From: Sinohyriopsis cumingii
Taxonomy: Eukaryota; Mollusca; Bivalvia; Unionida; Unionidae
DNA: 64,000 bases
Assembly (NCBI GenBank): GCA_028554795.2
Contig: CM068832.1
Span: forward strand, 87,123,011-87,187,010
Direction of reading: 5' to 3'
Made by a program: the position numbers and the translations under genes. Of this stretch, positions 12,111 through 22,275 are shown piece by piece. The notes under the pieces are model-generated. The model worked only from the letters and a program-made list of their open reading frames with translations, was not told where the DNA came from and did not search any database. Position 1 is the first letter of the stretch, and the number at the start of each line of letters is the position of its first letter.

Positions 12111-14060
12111 TTTACTCTGAAAAAATATTTACGATTGTCGAGATAATTAATGACAGTTGCCACTTGTTTGTCTATATATGAAGCACAATATTACTAACCT
12201 CCAAGCCAAAAATTTGTAAGGCATCCAATCATAACGAATTATGAAGCATCTTGTGATGGTCAAATAAGAACTTGTCGACTAAAAAAATATCGGTCATATT
12301 AATAATCATGGTTATCTAGTATTTGGTGTTGATGGAAAGAAAACATATCTTTGTCATAAATTTAATTTCAAATATTTCAACGTATTAATCCAAAAGGTCA
12401 TGTGATCGATCACATTAACATTATAAGTACAGATAATAATTTTTTAAAATTTTTGAGCTATCACATAAAGTCAGAATTGTAGATTTGGAAAATCTGGCTG
12501 TAATGATAAGAGCGCCATAGCAGTTGTATCCACATATTTAGAGACTGGCGAAGAAAAAAATAGTTCGATGGACATCTGGCAAATATTTTGTCAAGCCAGT
12601 CTATATCCGGTAGGTATTAAGTTGTTATTAACTATGTTATTGAATTTCGTTTTGTTTTGTTTTTGTTCAGTAATTATACAATTGTCAGTTATTTCCCTTT
12701 TACTCTAAAGACAAAACTCCATTCTCCTTTACACAGTAATTCAATGGCTATCTCCATTTCTTAAATCAATGACAGTTGTGATGTAATTCTGCGTAGCGCT
12801 ATTAATGTTGTCCTGGTAAATAATTTATCTAACTTTGTCAAGGCAGACATACACACAAAACAGAAATACATTGTATCATAAGTAACCATATAATAACTTC
12901 TGAGACGTGTATCTGTCAGATGCTTCCGTAGCTCATTGCTAGCGCGTATATTTCTGATGCTCGAGGTATGGCGATGGAGTCCAATGATCAGCATACTGTC
13001 GATGGTTGCGCATATTTCGCGATTTTATGTATATAATCCGGGGGCAAGCCCAGCGTTGAACCTAAAGAGAAAAAAGTACCTCCTCACCACGTCATGCAGC
13101 GTGGTGGGTGATCATTTTGCACTCTCCCTGGGGTTTGATATGGAGATGGGATGTGTGCAGAAATATTTTGAGTGTAGAGAACGGCTCCTGCATATGTTGT
13201 GATGTCCTTAATTTAAATACTGTAAATGCTATATGTAGTGTGCCGTCCTTATAATTAACGTTTAATGTAAATATATCTTTTTGAGCCCTCTAGACTGTTA
13301 TTTGACAATCAAGGGGTTTCTTGGGAGATTATGCCGTTCTTGTATATACTATATGTACTGTACCTTCCTTATCGTATCCTTTTCGACTTGCTAGGATGTC
13401 ATATCGCACCCTAGAAGTTCACATAATGTGATTGGGCCGTCCTTGTATATATTTCGTGCCCTTTGAACTTTCTAGAATGCGGTGGCAACCTAGGTGTTCA
13501 CATGGGTTGTTTTGTTGTCCTCTGTGTACAATATTTGTTTATTTTAAATATATAATTAGTATATAATAAACGATGAAAATATGGATGATCTTATTCCTGC
13601 TATTAAAAATTGGAAAAAGACGGCATAAATACTTCTGCTGAACTAAATCCTGAAAAATATATTTCTGATTTTGAAACATTACAAGAACGCAAGGAGGAGG
13701 GAAGATCACATAAACTTCAGAATACAAGTTCGTAAAACTAATTCAGGCGGCGATGTTTCAGTCTCTAGATGCAGTAAAAGAAAACGAGGTAAGGGAATTC
13801 GTCCCTCTCTCTCGTAAAATGAAAACAAAATAGATCAGAATGATCTCGCGAGAGCAAGGCAAAGAAAACAATTAATACTCGTATAAGACAGTTAAGAAAA
13901 AATATGTCAGATCATGAAATGATCCAAAGTAACTTTGTTACTGGTGAAGCGATACAAAGTAATTCTTAGTGAAAGAGAAACATTGACAATGAAAGTTATG
14001 TTTGTCGCTGAGCAACCTAAACAGATCTTATCGATGATTGATAAATATCAACGGCATAAT
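12111..14060. other. Polinton interior without recognisable genes
   Basis: Major capsid and protease genes would be expected here. Only short suggestive stretches remain (for example VDGKKTYLCHKFNFKYFN near 12,335 on the plus strand). Near 13,240-13,530 a phrase like GCCGTCCTTGTATAT recurs about every 100 bp, a very decayed tandem repeat. Nothing can be assigned. Confidence 0.4.
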
Positions 14061-14069
14061 CTTGCAAAT

Positions 14070-14481
14070 ACATCTCGATCGCGGATGATAAAGTTGGTTC
14101 ATGAACCGGAATAACGATTTTCGCATCTCTTCCGGTTATTGTTTTTATTCTGCGCAGGAATTCATAATTGATATATCCGATCTGATAACTGCCAGTGGGA
14201 ACATAAACAACTTGCCACTCGGGAGTTCCATAGTCTTTTTTTTAATTTGCAAACACAAGCGAATTATTTACTTGTAATCCACCGAATGATTTTGATATGA
14301 TGTTTGGCCAAATGTAATATACTCGTAATTGTGCTAATGCGAATTCTTTTGCTGGAATCTCAGTTGGAAAATTGACGTTAAATTCAGGATCTGTCGAACT
14401 TGCTGATATCATCGTTGTTTTATTTAAATTGGACACATTTGTACCTTCAATGCCAGCGCCATCATGGTAAGTTTTTATCAT
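14070..14481 (-). pseudogene. Polinton virion-type protein, fragment
   Basis: The frame at 14,242-14,481 reads DPEFNVNFPTEIPAKEFALAQ and continues after a break with PEWQVVYVPTGSYQIGYIN (about 14,160-14,220). The pattern of a strand-rich start (F-V-F-P-ALA-L), a central NNSL, then PxGSYQIxxIN recurs in Polinton and adintovirus structural genes of the penton or minor-capsid kind, as I recall it. There is no catalytic motif. It follows the transmembrane gene on the same strand. The structural role is inferred from position and style. Confidence 0.4.
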
Positions 14482-14912
14482 TTCTGAAAACTCAAAATCA
14501 GAAATAATTCCATCATTAAGGCTCTCTGATAATAATGATCATAATTTGGAGTATGATGTTGTCACTCTGTGTAACTTTATCATAAAATCATGCAATTTTT
14601 CCTTTGTGCAAGTACATATTTTTGTTTTTGCAACGATATTGTGAACACCGGCAATTGTTGATGTAGCTGAAATACAAATTGTTACAGCTACTGGCACCGT
14701 CATTGTTATCGTTGATAATAACACGCCGGTTCCAGCAATAACAGCAAACACTGAATAAACAATTTTACAATTACATCAACAATAACCAAACGTCTGCGAT
14801 TATTCTTTATTTTTATTGTGTATTGTTCGATGGTATCTTTTAAATTTCCTTGCCATTCACGTACTTGATTGTACCAATAATGTTTCTCTGAAACGTCGAT
14901 TGAGGTAATCAT
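14482..14912 (-). pseudogene. Polinton small membrane protein, frameshifted
   Basis: The first frame (14,706-14,912) starts MITSIDVSEKHYWYNQV and holds a basic, amphipathic segment and the start of a hydrophobic one. The second frame (14,539-14,751) carries two hydrophobic stretches (FAVIAGTGVLL and a Val/Ile/Thr-rich segment) and a charged tail. The frames overlap by 46 bp, as expected for one frameshifted gene. A stop at its end is followed by more coding-like sequence leading into the virion-type gene. Polintons commonly encode one such membrane protein of unknown role. Confidence 0.45.
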
Positions 14913-14918
14913 TGTATT

Positions 14919-15329
14919 TTACTTAGTAACCAATTGAGGTGTTTCAGCTACAAAGTCCAGACACCACCAGTAAGATGTTACGGTTAATTTCTTATCAGCT
15001 GCTTCCAGAATAAATATGTCTTCATCGCTAATAATATGACAGACACAACCCTGGAAAACATATCGGTTGAATGCCGCTAGGGATTCGTTGTAAATAGTAT
15101 TACCAGCTCGTTTTCCTCCTCTGAAGAAGTTTTCTAGTCGTTCTATAGCTAAGAGAATATCGTTAGGACAAGCATCAAGACCACTTACTCCTGCTGCATT
15201 CAGGAAACCACGTCCTATGGCGCCGGGAGGATCATCTGGTGAAACTGGTCTTTCTAATATCCCTCTTTCCTCTCTTCTTGCTGAAATTTGCTTTTTTTCT
15301 TCTCTAATATCATCAATCATACGCTCCAT
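14919..15329 (-). CDS. Polinton hypothetical protein, 136 aa
   Basis: An open frame with a strongly charged N-terminus (MERMIDDIREEKKQISARRE) that is probably helical. A Pro/Gly linker follows, then a mixed region with several Cys (QGCVCHII) and a Trp pair. It lies between the membrane-protein gene and another minus-strand gene with small gaps. I do not recognise the family. It is one of the few uninterrupted frames in this element, which may be chance. Confidence 0.45.
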   Translation of the reverse strand: MERMIDDIREEKKQISARREERGILERPVSPDDPPGAIGRGFLNAAGVSGLDACPNDILLAIERLENFFRGGKRAGNTIYNESLAAFNRYVFQGCVCHIISDEDIFILEAADKKLTVTSYWWCLDFVAETPQLVTK

Positions 15330-15360
15330 TTGTTTTTTAAAAAATCTTCGATTCAGGAGA

Positions 15361-15926
15361 TTAATATAAAGGATCTCGCTGTGGTGGAGGAAGTCTCTGT
15401 TTTTCTCGTTCCATTTCTGCCAGCGTCTCCTCCCTTTCTTTTTCCGTAGTGGTTGATGAAGATGATATGAAGACGCTTGCTGTGGCGATGAAGGTTTTCA
15501 TCGTCTTATTTCGTGCTGCGGCGGAGAAGGTTGTTGGTTTTTTTATTTGTCTCAGTGTCTCTTCATACAGTTTTTGTGCTTCTTGAATAAAAACTCCGTA
15601 TTCTAAATCATAATATATGACTTGTTCTTTGTTTTTATATATTCGGTATATCCATTTCATAAGATTATTATCACTTAGGTTTATATAACCAGGATTTAAA
15701 ATACTGGATTTATTAAACACACCAACTCATGTTTGTTTAGGTAAATCTTTACTGTTAGTATTGCTAATATCTTCGACACAACTTTTCCTAAATTCTTAAA
15801 TTATATAAATATTTCCCTTTTAGGTTTAGGTGCAAGTTCTTATTTCACGTCGGCGATTTCAGCACGAACTTCACCAATACCCTTAAGTATTTCTTCATCG
15901 GCGGGTGAAGGTTGAGCATCAGCCAT
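15361..15926 (-). pseudogene. Polinton hypothetical protein, broken
   Basis: A plausible start at 15,926 (MADAQPSPADEEILK) leads into an acidic helix with a TAA after about 28 codons. A second frame at 15,361-15,720 reads a Tyr-rich region (MKWIYRIYKNKEQVIYYDLE), an Ala-rich linker and a Glu/Arg-rich C-terminus ending PPPQRDPLY. The two probably formed one gene, since broken. The SINE at 15,937 sits just upstream of its start. Function unknown. Confidence 0.4.
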
Positions 15927-15936
15927 CTTTTTTTTT

Positions 15937-16185
15937 TTTGGGGGGGGCAAGTGGTCTAAAGCGCTCTCCATTACGTATTACTGCCATCTTACATATGTCT
16001 GCGTGGGTTCGAGTCTCGGATTCGGCTAATGTGAGTATGTGAGAAAGCTTACCAGTAGCTTCTAGTGGGTCGGTGGTTCTTTCCAGGTTTTTTTTCTGGG
16101 TTCTTCCTCCACCATTGACACTAGCAGCCATGTATAGCCTATCGTGTGCTGAAAATGGCGTTAAATCCTACAACAACAACAACAC
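15937..16185 (+). mobile_element. tRNA-derived SINE (family 1, copy 2, near full length)
   Basis: The head has an A-box-like TGGTCTAAAGCGC (15,950s) and a B-box-like GGTTCGAGTCTC (16,008-16,019), the internal RNA polymerase III promoter of a tRNA-derived SINE. The body ends TGGCGTTAAATCC followed by repeated ACAAC. The 3' half matches the SINE at 10,303-10,464. Such tails are usually shared with a partner LINE. Confidence 0.85.
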
Positions 16186-16199
16186 TTTTAGTTGGAAGA

Positions 16200-16513
16200 T
16201 CTAGCAAAATCTTTTTTGTGTTCTTAGTTCTCGCTGATATTTGTTCAGTTTGTTCAGCGGTCTGGAAGAATATCCTCCTTAACAGCCGTTACGACTTTTT
16301 TCAGTAGCTGTTGTGACGGGTTTAAATAACTGTTATGTGCCTTCTGCGTATTCAACTTGAGCTTCTTGCCGTTTTTTTAGGTTTTTTTTTTCTGAATGAG
16401 TCTCGATCAGGAAGACATTTTTGATTGCTTCTAATCGTTCGTGATTTAGTAGTGCGGGATATGATTCCTTTGAACCGTTTTTTGTTATAGCAAATAATGA
16501 TTTAAGTACATCG
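16200..16513 (-). pseudogene. Coding remnant next to the right Polinton TIR
   Basis: Reading leftward from the TIR, one frame gives LFAITKNGSKESYPALLNHE and then a Lys-rich stretch before stops. It looks like the decayed N-terminus of the gene nearest the right end. The product is not recognised. Confidence 0.3.
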
Positions 16514-16620
16514 GCAGAGGAGGTGCAACCTCAATAAAGGGCAATGTATGTAAACAGCACTACATACGAATTTAGAGGAATAAACACAACATCACAATAA
16601 AGTAGCCAAATGATCTAACT
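16514..16620 (-). repeat. Polinton right terminal inverted repeat
   Basis: Inverted partner of 6,551-6,666. Outer end CTAACT, inner edge GCAGAGGAGGTGCAACCTC. Confidence 0.85.
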
Positions 16621-18683
16621 ACATTGCAAGTTAGAGTCATCGGTTTGGGTTGATTGACCTTATTTTTTTTTAAAATTTTTCTGTATGAAGTTATATTTTA
16701 AGCAAGTTACAATTCTGGGTGAGGCATCATGCTACATGTCTGTGGCATGATGCCCCAGTGATTGACATCGCTATAAGCTGTCGCAATGCAGACATCGCAG
16801 CGATATGACTGAACAATTTTTAAATTAAGCGATGATCATAAATGACGTATGTGTTTGTATAAAGTGGATATGAAGGGGCTTTTATATTATTTAAAATGTA
16901 AGAGATAGCCATGGCAAATTAATGTGGAACACTATTTGTTTAACATGATAGACAATGTTGTAGGTAGCCATGGCAAATTTATATGTAATACATTTTTTTT
17001 GCAATAGAGAATCAATATTTTGAATTTGTTTTTGTTTCTTTTACACTTAAATACATTAGTCATAAACTTGAATGTAGCATGTGAGCTTATTCCCTAGCAC
17101 ATCCACAAGCCACATTCCGCTCCTTGTGATATGTAATGGGAAGGAATAGGCATGTCGACTCCGGTTGACTAAAGGGTTGTACAACCGTCAAGAGTATAGG
17201 AGGTTCCTGGATCAGACCCTGGTATGATCATGCGTGTTTCCTTGGATCATTTGTGGCTCGCTGAAAGGACTCCAAGTTTGCACTCTCCATATTTGCCATA
17301 TTCCCATAAATTGTTGGGGGAGGTGCTATTGAAAAAGGCGGTGTTGTCCAGTTGAGAATAGGCTAAGTGTTGACATAAACCATTAGAAAACGATTGGCAA
17401 TTCAAAGGGAAAAACACGAAATAACTTGTCTATCATCTTAAAAACACTTAATACACTGCTCCTTCCACAAAATAAAAGTAGTTGGTAGACATGGTACCGT
17501 AATATATCATCACTATACATATACACGTGTGCAGACAAATAATCACAACCACGTTGACATTAAATAAAACATAAACAATGTTTTTGTCTTTAAGTCCATT
17601 AGATGGGCAAATTATAATCTTAATTAGATGCAGTCTGTTACATTGTAACAATATAGTAGAGAGTTTGAGGGTGATGGAAGTATAATTAATGTTGATTGTT
17701 GCACTCACTAGAGACTGGATGCTACTGGTGTTCAAACTTTTCACTGAAGACTGGATGGTATTGGGGTTCAAGCTTCGCTGCTGTATTTGCATGGTGAATC
17801 TAGGTCATACTCAAGTTGTTGTTGACTATAACGTTAGCATTGTAAGAACTGTATATGATGCAGTCGGATCATGATATATGCTTGACACATAAGAAACTGA
17901 ATATACAACACATTTTGGTATGTGTGTGTGACATTTGATATATTAGTATGGTTTTTACAGGTAATACATCAGTAATAAACTTCTATGTTCAGTACAGGTG
18001 TAAATGCTTTACTAGCACAAATCGAATGTGCACACACCAGAGTGTTCATGTTATTGTCTTTCAATCTGTTTCATGGCAAAAACTCTCCTCATAAGCATGG
18101 GTCTAAAAATAGTGTAGTTTTAGGAACTACTTCGTAAACAAATCATGTACACAAGTAACAGATGCCTTGTATTTCATTGTATTATATTTGCTTGCGGATA
18201 AACCAAGGATGCAGTTTTGTCGTTTTGAAAGTAGAGATGTTCAAGTGAATGATGCAGACAAGTTCACTTAATCACAAATGACACTTTCCAACAAACAAAC
18301 GAATGAATGTGATAGTCGCATACAGAACGCCTAGATGATACAACTGTATTATTTCGTCTAGCTAAATGGACTGTCGCACAACAGCTGCTTTACAATTTTA
18401 CTGGTTTAACTATTTTGATACAATGCTATGCTAGCTATGGAAGACGTACACTGTATACTATAGATCATAGCAAGAGTCACTCAAACAGCGAACGTGCAAG
18501 TGACATGGCACACACATGTCTTCGTTAGCTGGTAATAAGTATGGTAATGCATAAACTTACTTTTATACAGTTTGAAGTTACTCACAATATACTATCTTAG
18601 TTCGGCAAATCGGACTGACATCACCTATTTCAGGCCAAACTGATTCACATCGAGATTGTAATGTAATGTATACTATATTTCCA
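16621..18683. other. No gene; one dispersed repeat
   Basis: No supported gene. The only repeat seen is 16,722-16,815, listed separately. AGCCATGGCAAATT occurs twice near 16,908 and 16,966. Confidence 0.5.
16722..16815 (+). repeat. Dispersed repeat C, copy 1
   Basis: It contains GTCTGTGGCATGATGCC, then CACAATGCAGACAT-like and AGCGATATGA blocks. The same order recurs at 37,156-37,243, directly after the second satellite module. GGCATGATGCC is a short palindrome within it. Confidence 0.75.
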
Positions 18684-18715
18684 TCTATCTATCTATCTAT
18701 CTATCCATCTATCTA

Positions 18716-18753
<38 letters not shown>

Positions 18754-18765
18754 CCTATATATCTG

Positions 18766-18816
<51 letters not shown>

Positions 18817-18820
18817 CTCT

Positions 18821-18899
<79 letters not shown>
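18684..18899. repeat. (ATCT)n then (AT)n compound microsatellite
   Basis: ATCT/TATC tetranucleotides run from 18,684 to about 18,820, then about 36 AT units to 18,899. The Tyr/Leu/Ser/Ile open frame across it is a repeat artefact. Confidence 0.95.
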
Positions 18900-18900
<1 letters not shown>

Positions 18901-18965
18901 TATTATTTAAGGTGGGTCGTGGGCAGTTTTTGTCGTCCTCGGACTGGTATCGTGGGCAGATGAAA

Positions 18966-18999
18966 GCTTCGTGGGCAGATGGAAATCTGCCCATGAAGC
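18966..18999. repeat. 15-bp-stem hairpin
   Basis: Arms GCTTCGTGGGCAGAT and ATCTGCCCATGAAGC flank the loop GGAA, with one mismatch. GTGGGCAGATG also occurs just upstream at about 18,952. Confidence 0.9.
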
Positions 19000-19249
19000 A
19001 CGTCGTCCTTTTCTGCACTCTTGGCACAAATATAAATAAAATAAATGCATATTTACGCTGCTGAATGTTAAATATTCGATAAATATTCATCTGCAAAATA
19101 AATAATTGCCTTTTTACCTATTTATTTCCATTTTTTCATTAATGAATTGAATTGAATAGCACAACTTGAGTTACCTCCCATTATGTACAAGCATTTCTTA
19201 CATGGTAAAAATAGATTGACCCGGAAGTAGTATGTTTCAAATTTACTGC

Positions 19250-19388
19250 CCATGATGACAGGGGGTCGTTACAAAGAAAATCAAGGGATGGGGTTCTAAC
19301 CTGTAACAATATAATATGTTAATATTGTTACAGGTTAGAACCCACATCTGTTGATTTTCTTTGTAACGAGCCGCTGTGCCCGTGATTA
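19250..19388. repeat. Foldback element with ~60-bp arms
   Basis: The left arm contains GTCGTTACAAAGAAAATCAA and GGTTCTAACCTGTAACAATAT. The right arm is its inverted copy, ATATTGTTACAGGTTAGAACC through GATTTTCTTTGTAACGAGC. Only about 8 bp separate the inner ends (around 19,314-19,321). It resembles a foldback MITE. I could not define a target duplication. Confidence 0.85.
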
Positions 19389-20199
19389 TTATTGTGAGAG
19401 ATCACAACTGCCCGGGAACCAGGATGTGGAGTGAATAATCTGCCAATGTCGCCAAAAAGCACCATACATAATTACATATATACTATTTATTATGATATCT
19501 AAGAAGTTTTCAATAATGCTAATTAGTAATGTACATGTACTGTTTAAGGTACAAAACTGTTTTGCATACTTCATAACTTATTTATCTAATAGTGCAAATA
19601 ATAGGAGACAGAAGACAGTTAGAAAGAATTAATTTGTCAAAATAAGTTAAATATCAAGATTAGTTTAATGGACGTTTGAAAATTTAGTATTAAAGTAAAA
19701 TTGCCTATTTTTGAGAGAAAAATCCTAATAGTAATACATGTACTTTATTTAAATTAACAGTAATGTAGAGGATGCTGATTTATTTATGAAATATACCATA
19801 AACGTGTGTTTCATGTTCATTACTCCAAAGTAAAATATCCAAGAACCACCTCAGAAAATCAGTAATGACATATTCATGTAAAACACAAAACACAATTCTA
19901 AAAAAGTGTTGGAGATGCAGTTATCAGCTGTGGGTCACATAGCTAACACATGTTGAGTAGCAGACTGGATGCTTGGTATGGTAGGAATTGTATTTGCCTT
20001 GTCAGAATAGTTGGTAAAGATTGTAAGAGGACTTCCTGGTTGGAAAAAAGTGAATTTGAGAAATGTATTATTTTTTTCATCGTATGTGTCCTTGTTTCAC
20101 TTCATTAATAATAATGATATGACTTTTGACAAATCTTTTTGTCTGCGTGACTCAATGCTGATATGTGTAAAACAAATGTCGAGGCTGCGACAGATGTGT
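19389..20199. other. No gene recognised
   Basis: AT-rich. Nothing beyond short random open frames. Confidence 0.45.
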
Positions 20200-21880
20200 C
20201 CTCTGTAGAAATGGGTGTTTATTAAACTAGGTCAAAATTAGGTAGTGTAAAAATAGGAAGTGGAACAATACACAATATGGAAAACGCTCGCTTTGGAAGA
20301 CATTGGGCGGACATACAGACACATCAAGATGTACTTAATAAGATTCATACACATATTATATACTGTTGTATAGCTGTCCTTGTATGCTTCAGATTTATAC
20401 TATTAACATTGAAGTTTGTGGTACCGAGGCAAACGGCAAAGGTAGATGCACGTATCAAGGATATAAAGATCGTTAAATTCACAACCGATACAGAGTCAAA
20501 AATACCAAAAATTTCATATTGCATTTTCTTACATTTCTACTATCACAGATCGATTTAGACTGATGCGAAACCTATCAGTTTATATCAAATTTGTCAAAAT
20601 CGGGGTTTATTTACTATTGTTATGAGTTATTCACCTGTATGGAAAACGATCGTATAGGAAGACATTAGGCGAAATGACAGACAAAGGAAGACATACTTAA
20701 TAAGATACATACACATACTATTTACAGTTGTACGGCTTTAATTATATGCTTTAGCTATATAGCAATAGCATCGAAATATGTAGTACGATCGCAAAACGGC
20801 AATGGTAGATTCACGTAGCAAGGATATGAAGATCGGTAAAGTCGCACCCGATATTCAGTAAAAAGAACAAAACCTTCTATTTTGCATTTTCACACATGTC
20901 TATTGGCACCGATCGATTTAGTATGATTAGAAACATATAAATTAAAATCAAATTTTTCATCTGATATCAAATGTGTCAAAACCTTGTTTTTGCGATTGTT
21001 ATGACTTATTCGCCCATATGAAAAACTTTCGTATAGATCGGATCTAGGCGCACGGACAGACAAATAAAGACGTGCTTATTAAAATATATACACACATTTT
21101 ATAATATTGTATAGTTTTAATTCTATACTTCAGATCTCTAATATTAGCATCGAAGTATGTGCTACAATCACAAAACGGGAAGGGTGTATTAAAGTAGCAA
21201 GCATATGAAGATCGGTAAAGTCGCACCCGATATTCCGTAAAAAGTGGAACTTTTTTATTTTGTATTTTCACACACGTCTATTGGCACAAATCGATGTAGG
21301 TAGATGAGAACCTATATATTAATATGAAATTTGTCAAAAGATGTGTTTGTTTACTATTGGTATAAATTATTCACCTATATGGAAACCGTTCGGATAGGAA
21401 GGCATCGGGTGCACAAACAGACATATGAAACCGTACTTAATAATATACATACACATATTATTTAATGTTGTACATCTTTAGTTATATCATTCAAATCTAT
21501 AGTATTAGTATCCAAGTATGTGATACTATGGCTAAACGGGAAGGGTAGATGCACATATCAAGGATATGAAGATCGGTAAAGTCGCAAGCCATAATGAGTC
21601 ATAAATACCAACTTTTTTATTATTAATTTTCTCGACTTTTTTGGGGGACAGATCGATTTAAACTGATGAGAAACCTATACATTGATATTATATATGTCGA
21701 AATATATGGTTGTTTAAGATTGGTACAACTAATTTACCTATATGGAAAATGTTTGTGTTGGAAGGCATTTGGCGCACGGAAAGCCAAATGAAGACGTACT
21801 TAATAATATATGTAAACATGTTATATGCTGTTGTTTAGCTTAAATTTTATGCTTGAAATCAGTAGTATTAGCATCGAAGT
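20200..21880 (+). repeat. Satellite array 1 (~360-bp units, about 5 copies)
   Basis: Units recur at about 360-383 bp, marked by ACTGATG(A/C)GAAACC near 20,561, 20,921, 21,304 and 21,673. Each contains ATTTTCACACAT, TGACTTATTCGCC, ATACACATATTAT and GGATATGAAGATCGG-like blocks. The last unit runs directly into the module at 21,880. Confidence 0.92.
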
Positions 21881-22275
21881 ATGTTGTAACCCCCCTCCCC
21901 TTAGTACGCTACTGCAAGCAGACTTTGTCAAATGCTAAGAGACACTAACTTGCTGGAAAATTATAATTTTAATAATTTTGTGGACTCGTATATTATAACC
22001 TTATAATGCGCCTTCATTTTCCATCAGGTAGGTCTCCAGGTCGAGTTGTCATGAAAAACAGGAACCAGTATCGTACATTCTTTTCTAAGCGACTTCTCCG
22101 ATGGTGCAATGTGTCTATAGAGCGTCCGCCTCGGATGCGAGTGGTCGCGTATTCAAACCCCGGCCGAATCATACTAAAGACATAAAAAATGGTACTAGCA
22201 GCTGCCACTTTTGGTGCCGATCATTAAGAGGTTAGTGTTCGGATTAGCCGGCCTGTTGTCAGGATAGTGTGACTG
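21880..22275 (+). mobile_element. Satellite-associated module with tRNA-like head, copy 1
   Basis: It starts after the last satellite unit (CCCCTCCCCTTAGTACGCTAC) and ends at GACTGGGTGGGACAA. Its copy at 36,745-37,155 also follows a satellite array. The middle part (22,093-22,165) resembles a tRNA gene: a GGTGCAATGTGTC A-box-like segment and a GGTCGCGTATTCAAACCCC B-box-like segment. Confidence 0.85.

Larger units (their letters stand above)
6551..16620. mobile_element. Decayed Polinton/Maverick DNA element
   Basis: The 10-kb interval is bounded by imperfect terminal inverted repeats of about 110 bp, starting AGTTAG on the left and ending CTAACT on the right. Between them lie fragments of hallmark Polinton genes: a packaging ATPase and a retroviral-type integrase, plus a PolB-like region, an SF1 helicase with an HNH domain, a phospholipase A2-like fragment and small membrane or virion-type genes. 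All are broken by stops and frameshifts, and I could not recognise a major capsid protein or an adenain-type protease. The flanking hexamers (ATGAAG and ACATTG) do not match, so the target duplication has decayed or one edge is misplaced. It is an endogenous, inactive copy. Confidence 0.85.

Noticed and set aside
12111-14060. Major capsid protein of the Polinton
   Set aside because: Expected in this interval, but no jelly-roll signature phrase could be read on either strand.
6545-16626. 6-bp target duplication for the decayed Polinton
   Set aside because: Flanking hexamers ATGAAG and ACATTG do not match, so none is claimed.
20200-22275. Helitron carrying tandem repeats
   Set aside because: I found no TC start, no CTRR end with a hairpin, and no clear AT insertion site. 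The idea remains possible but unsupported.
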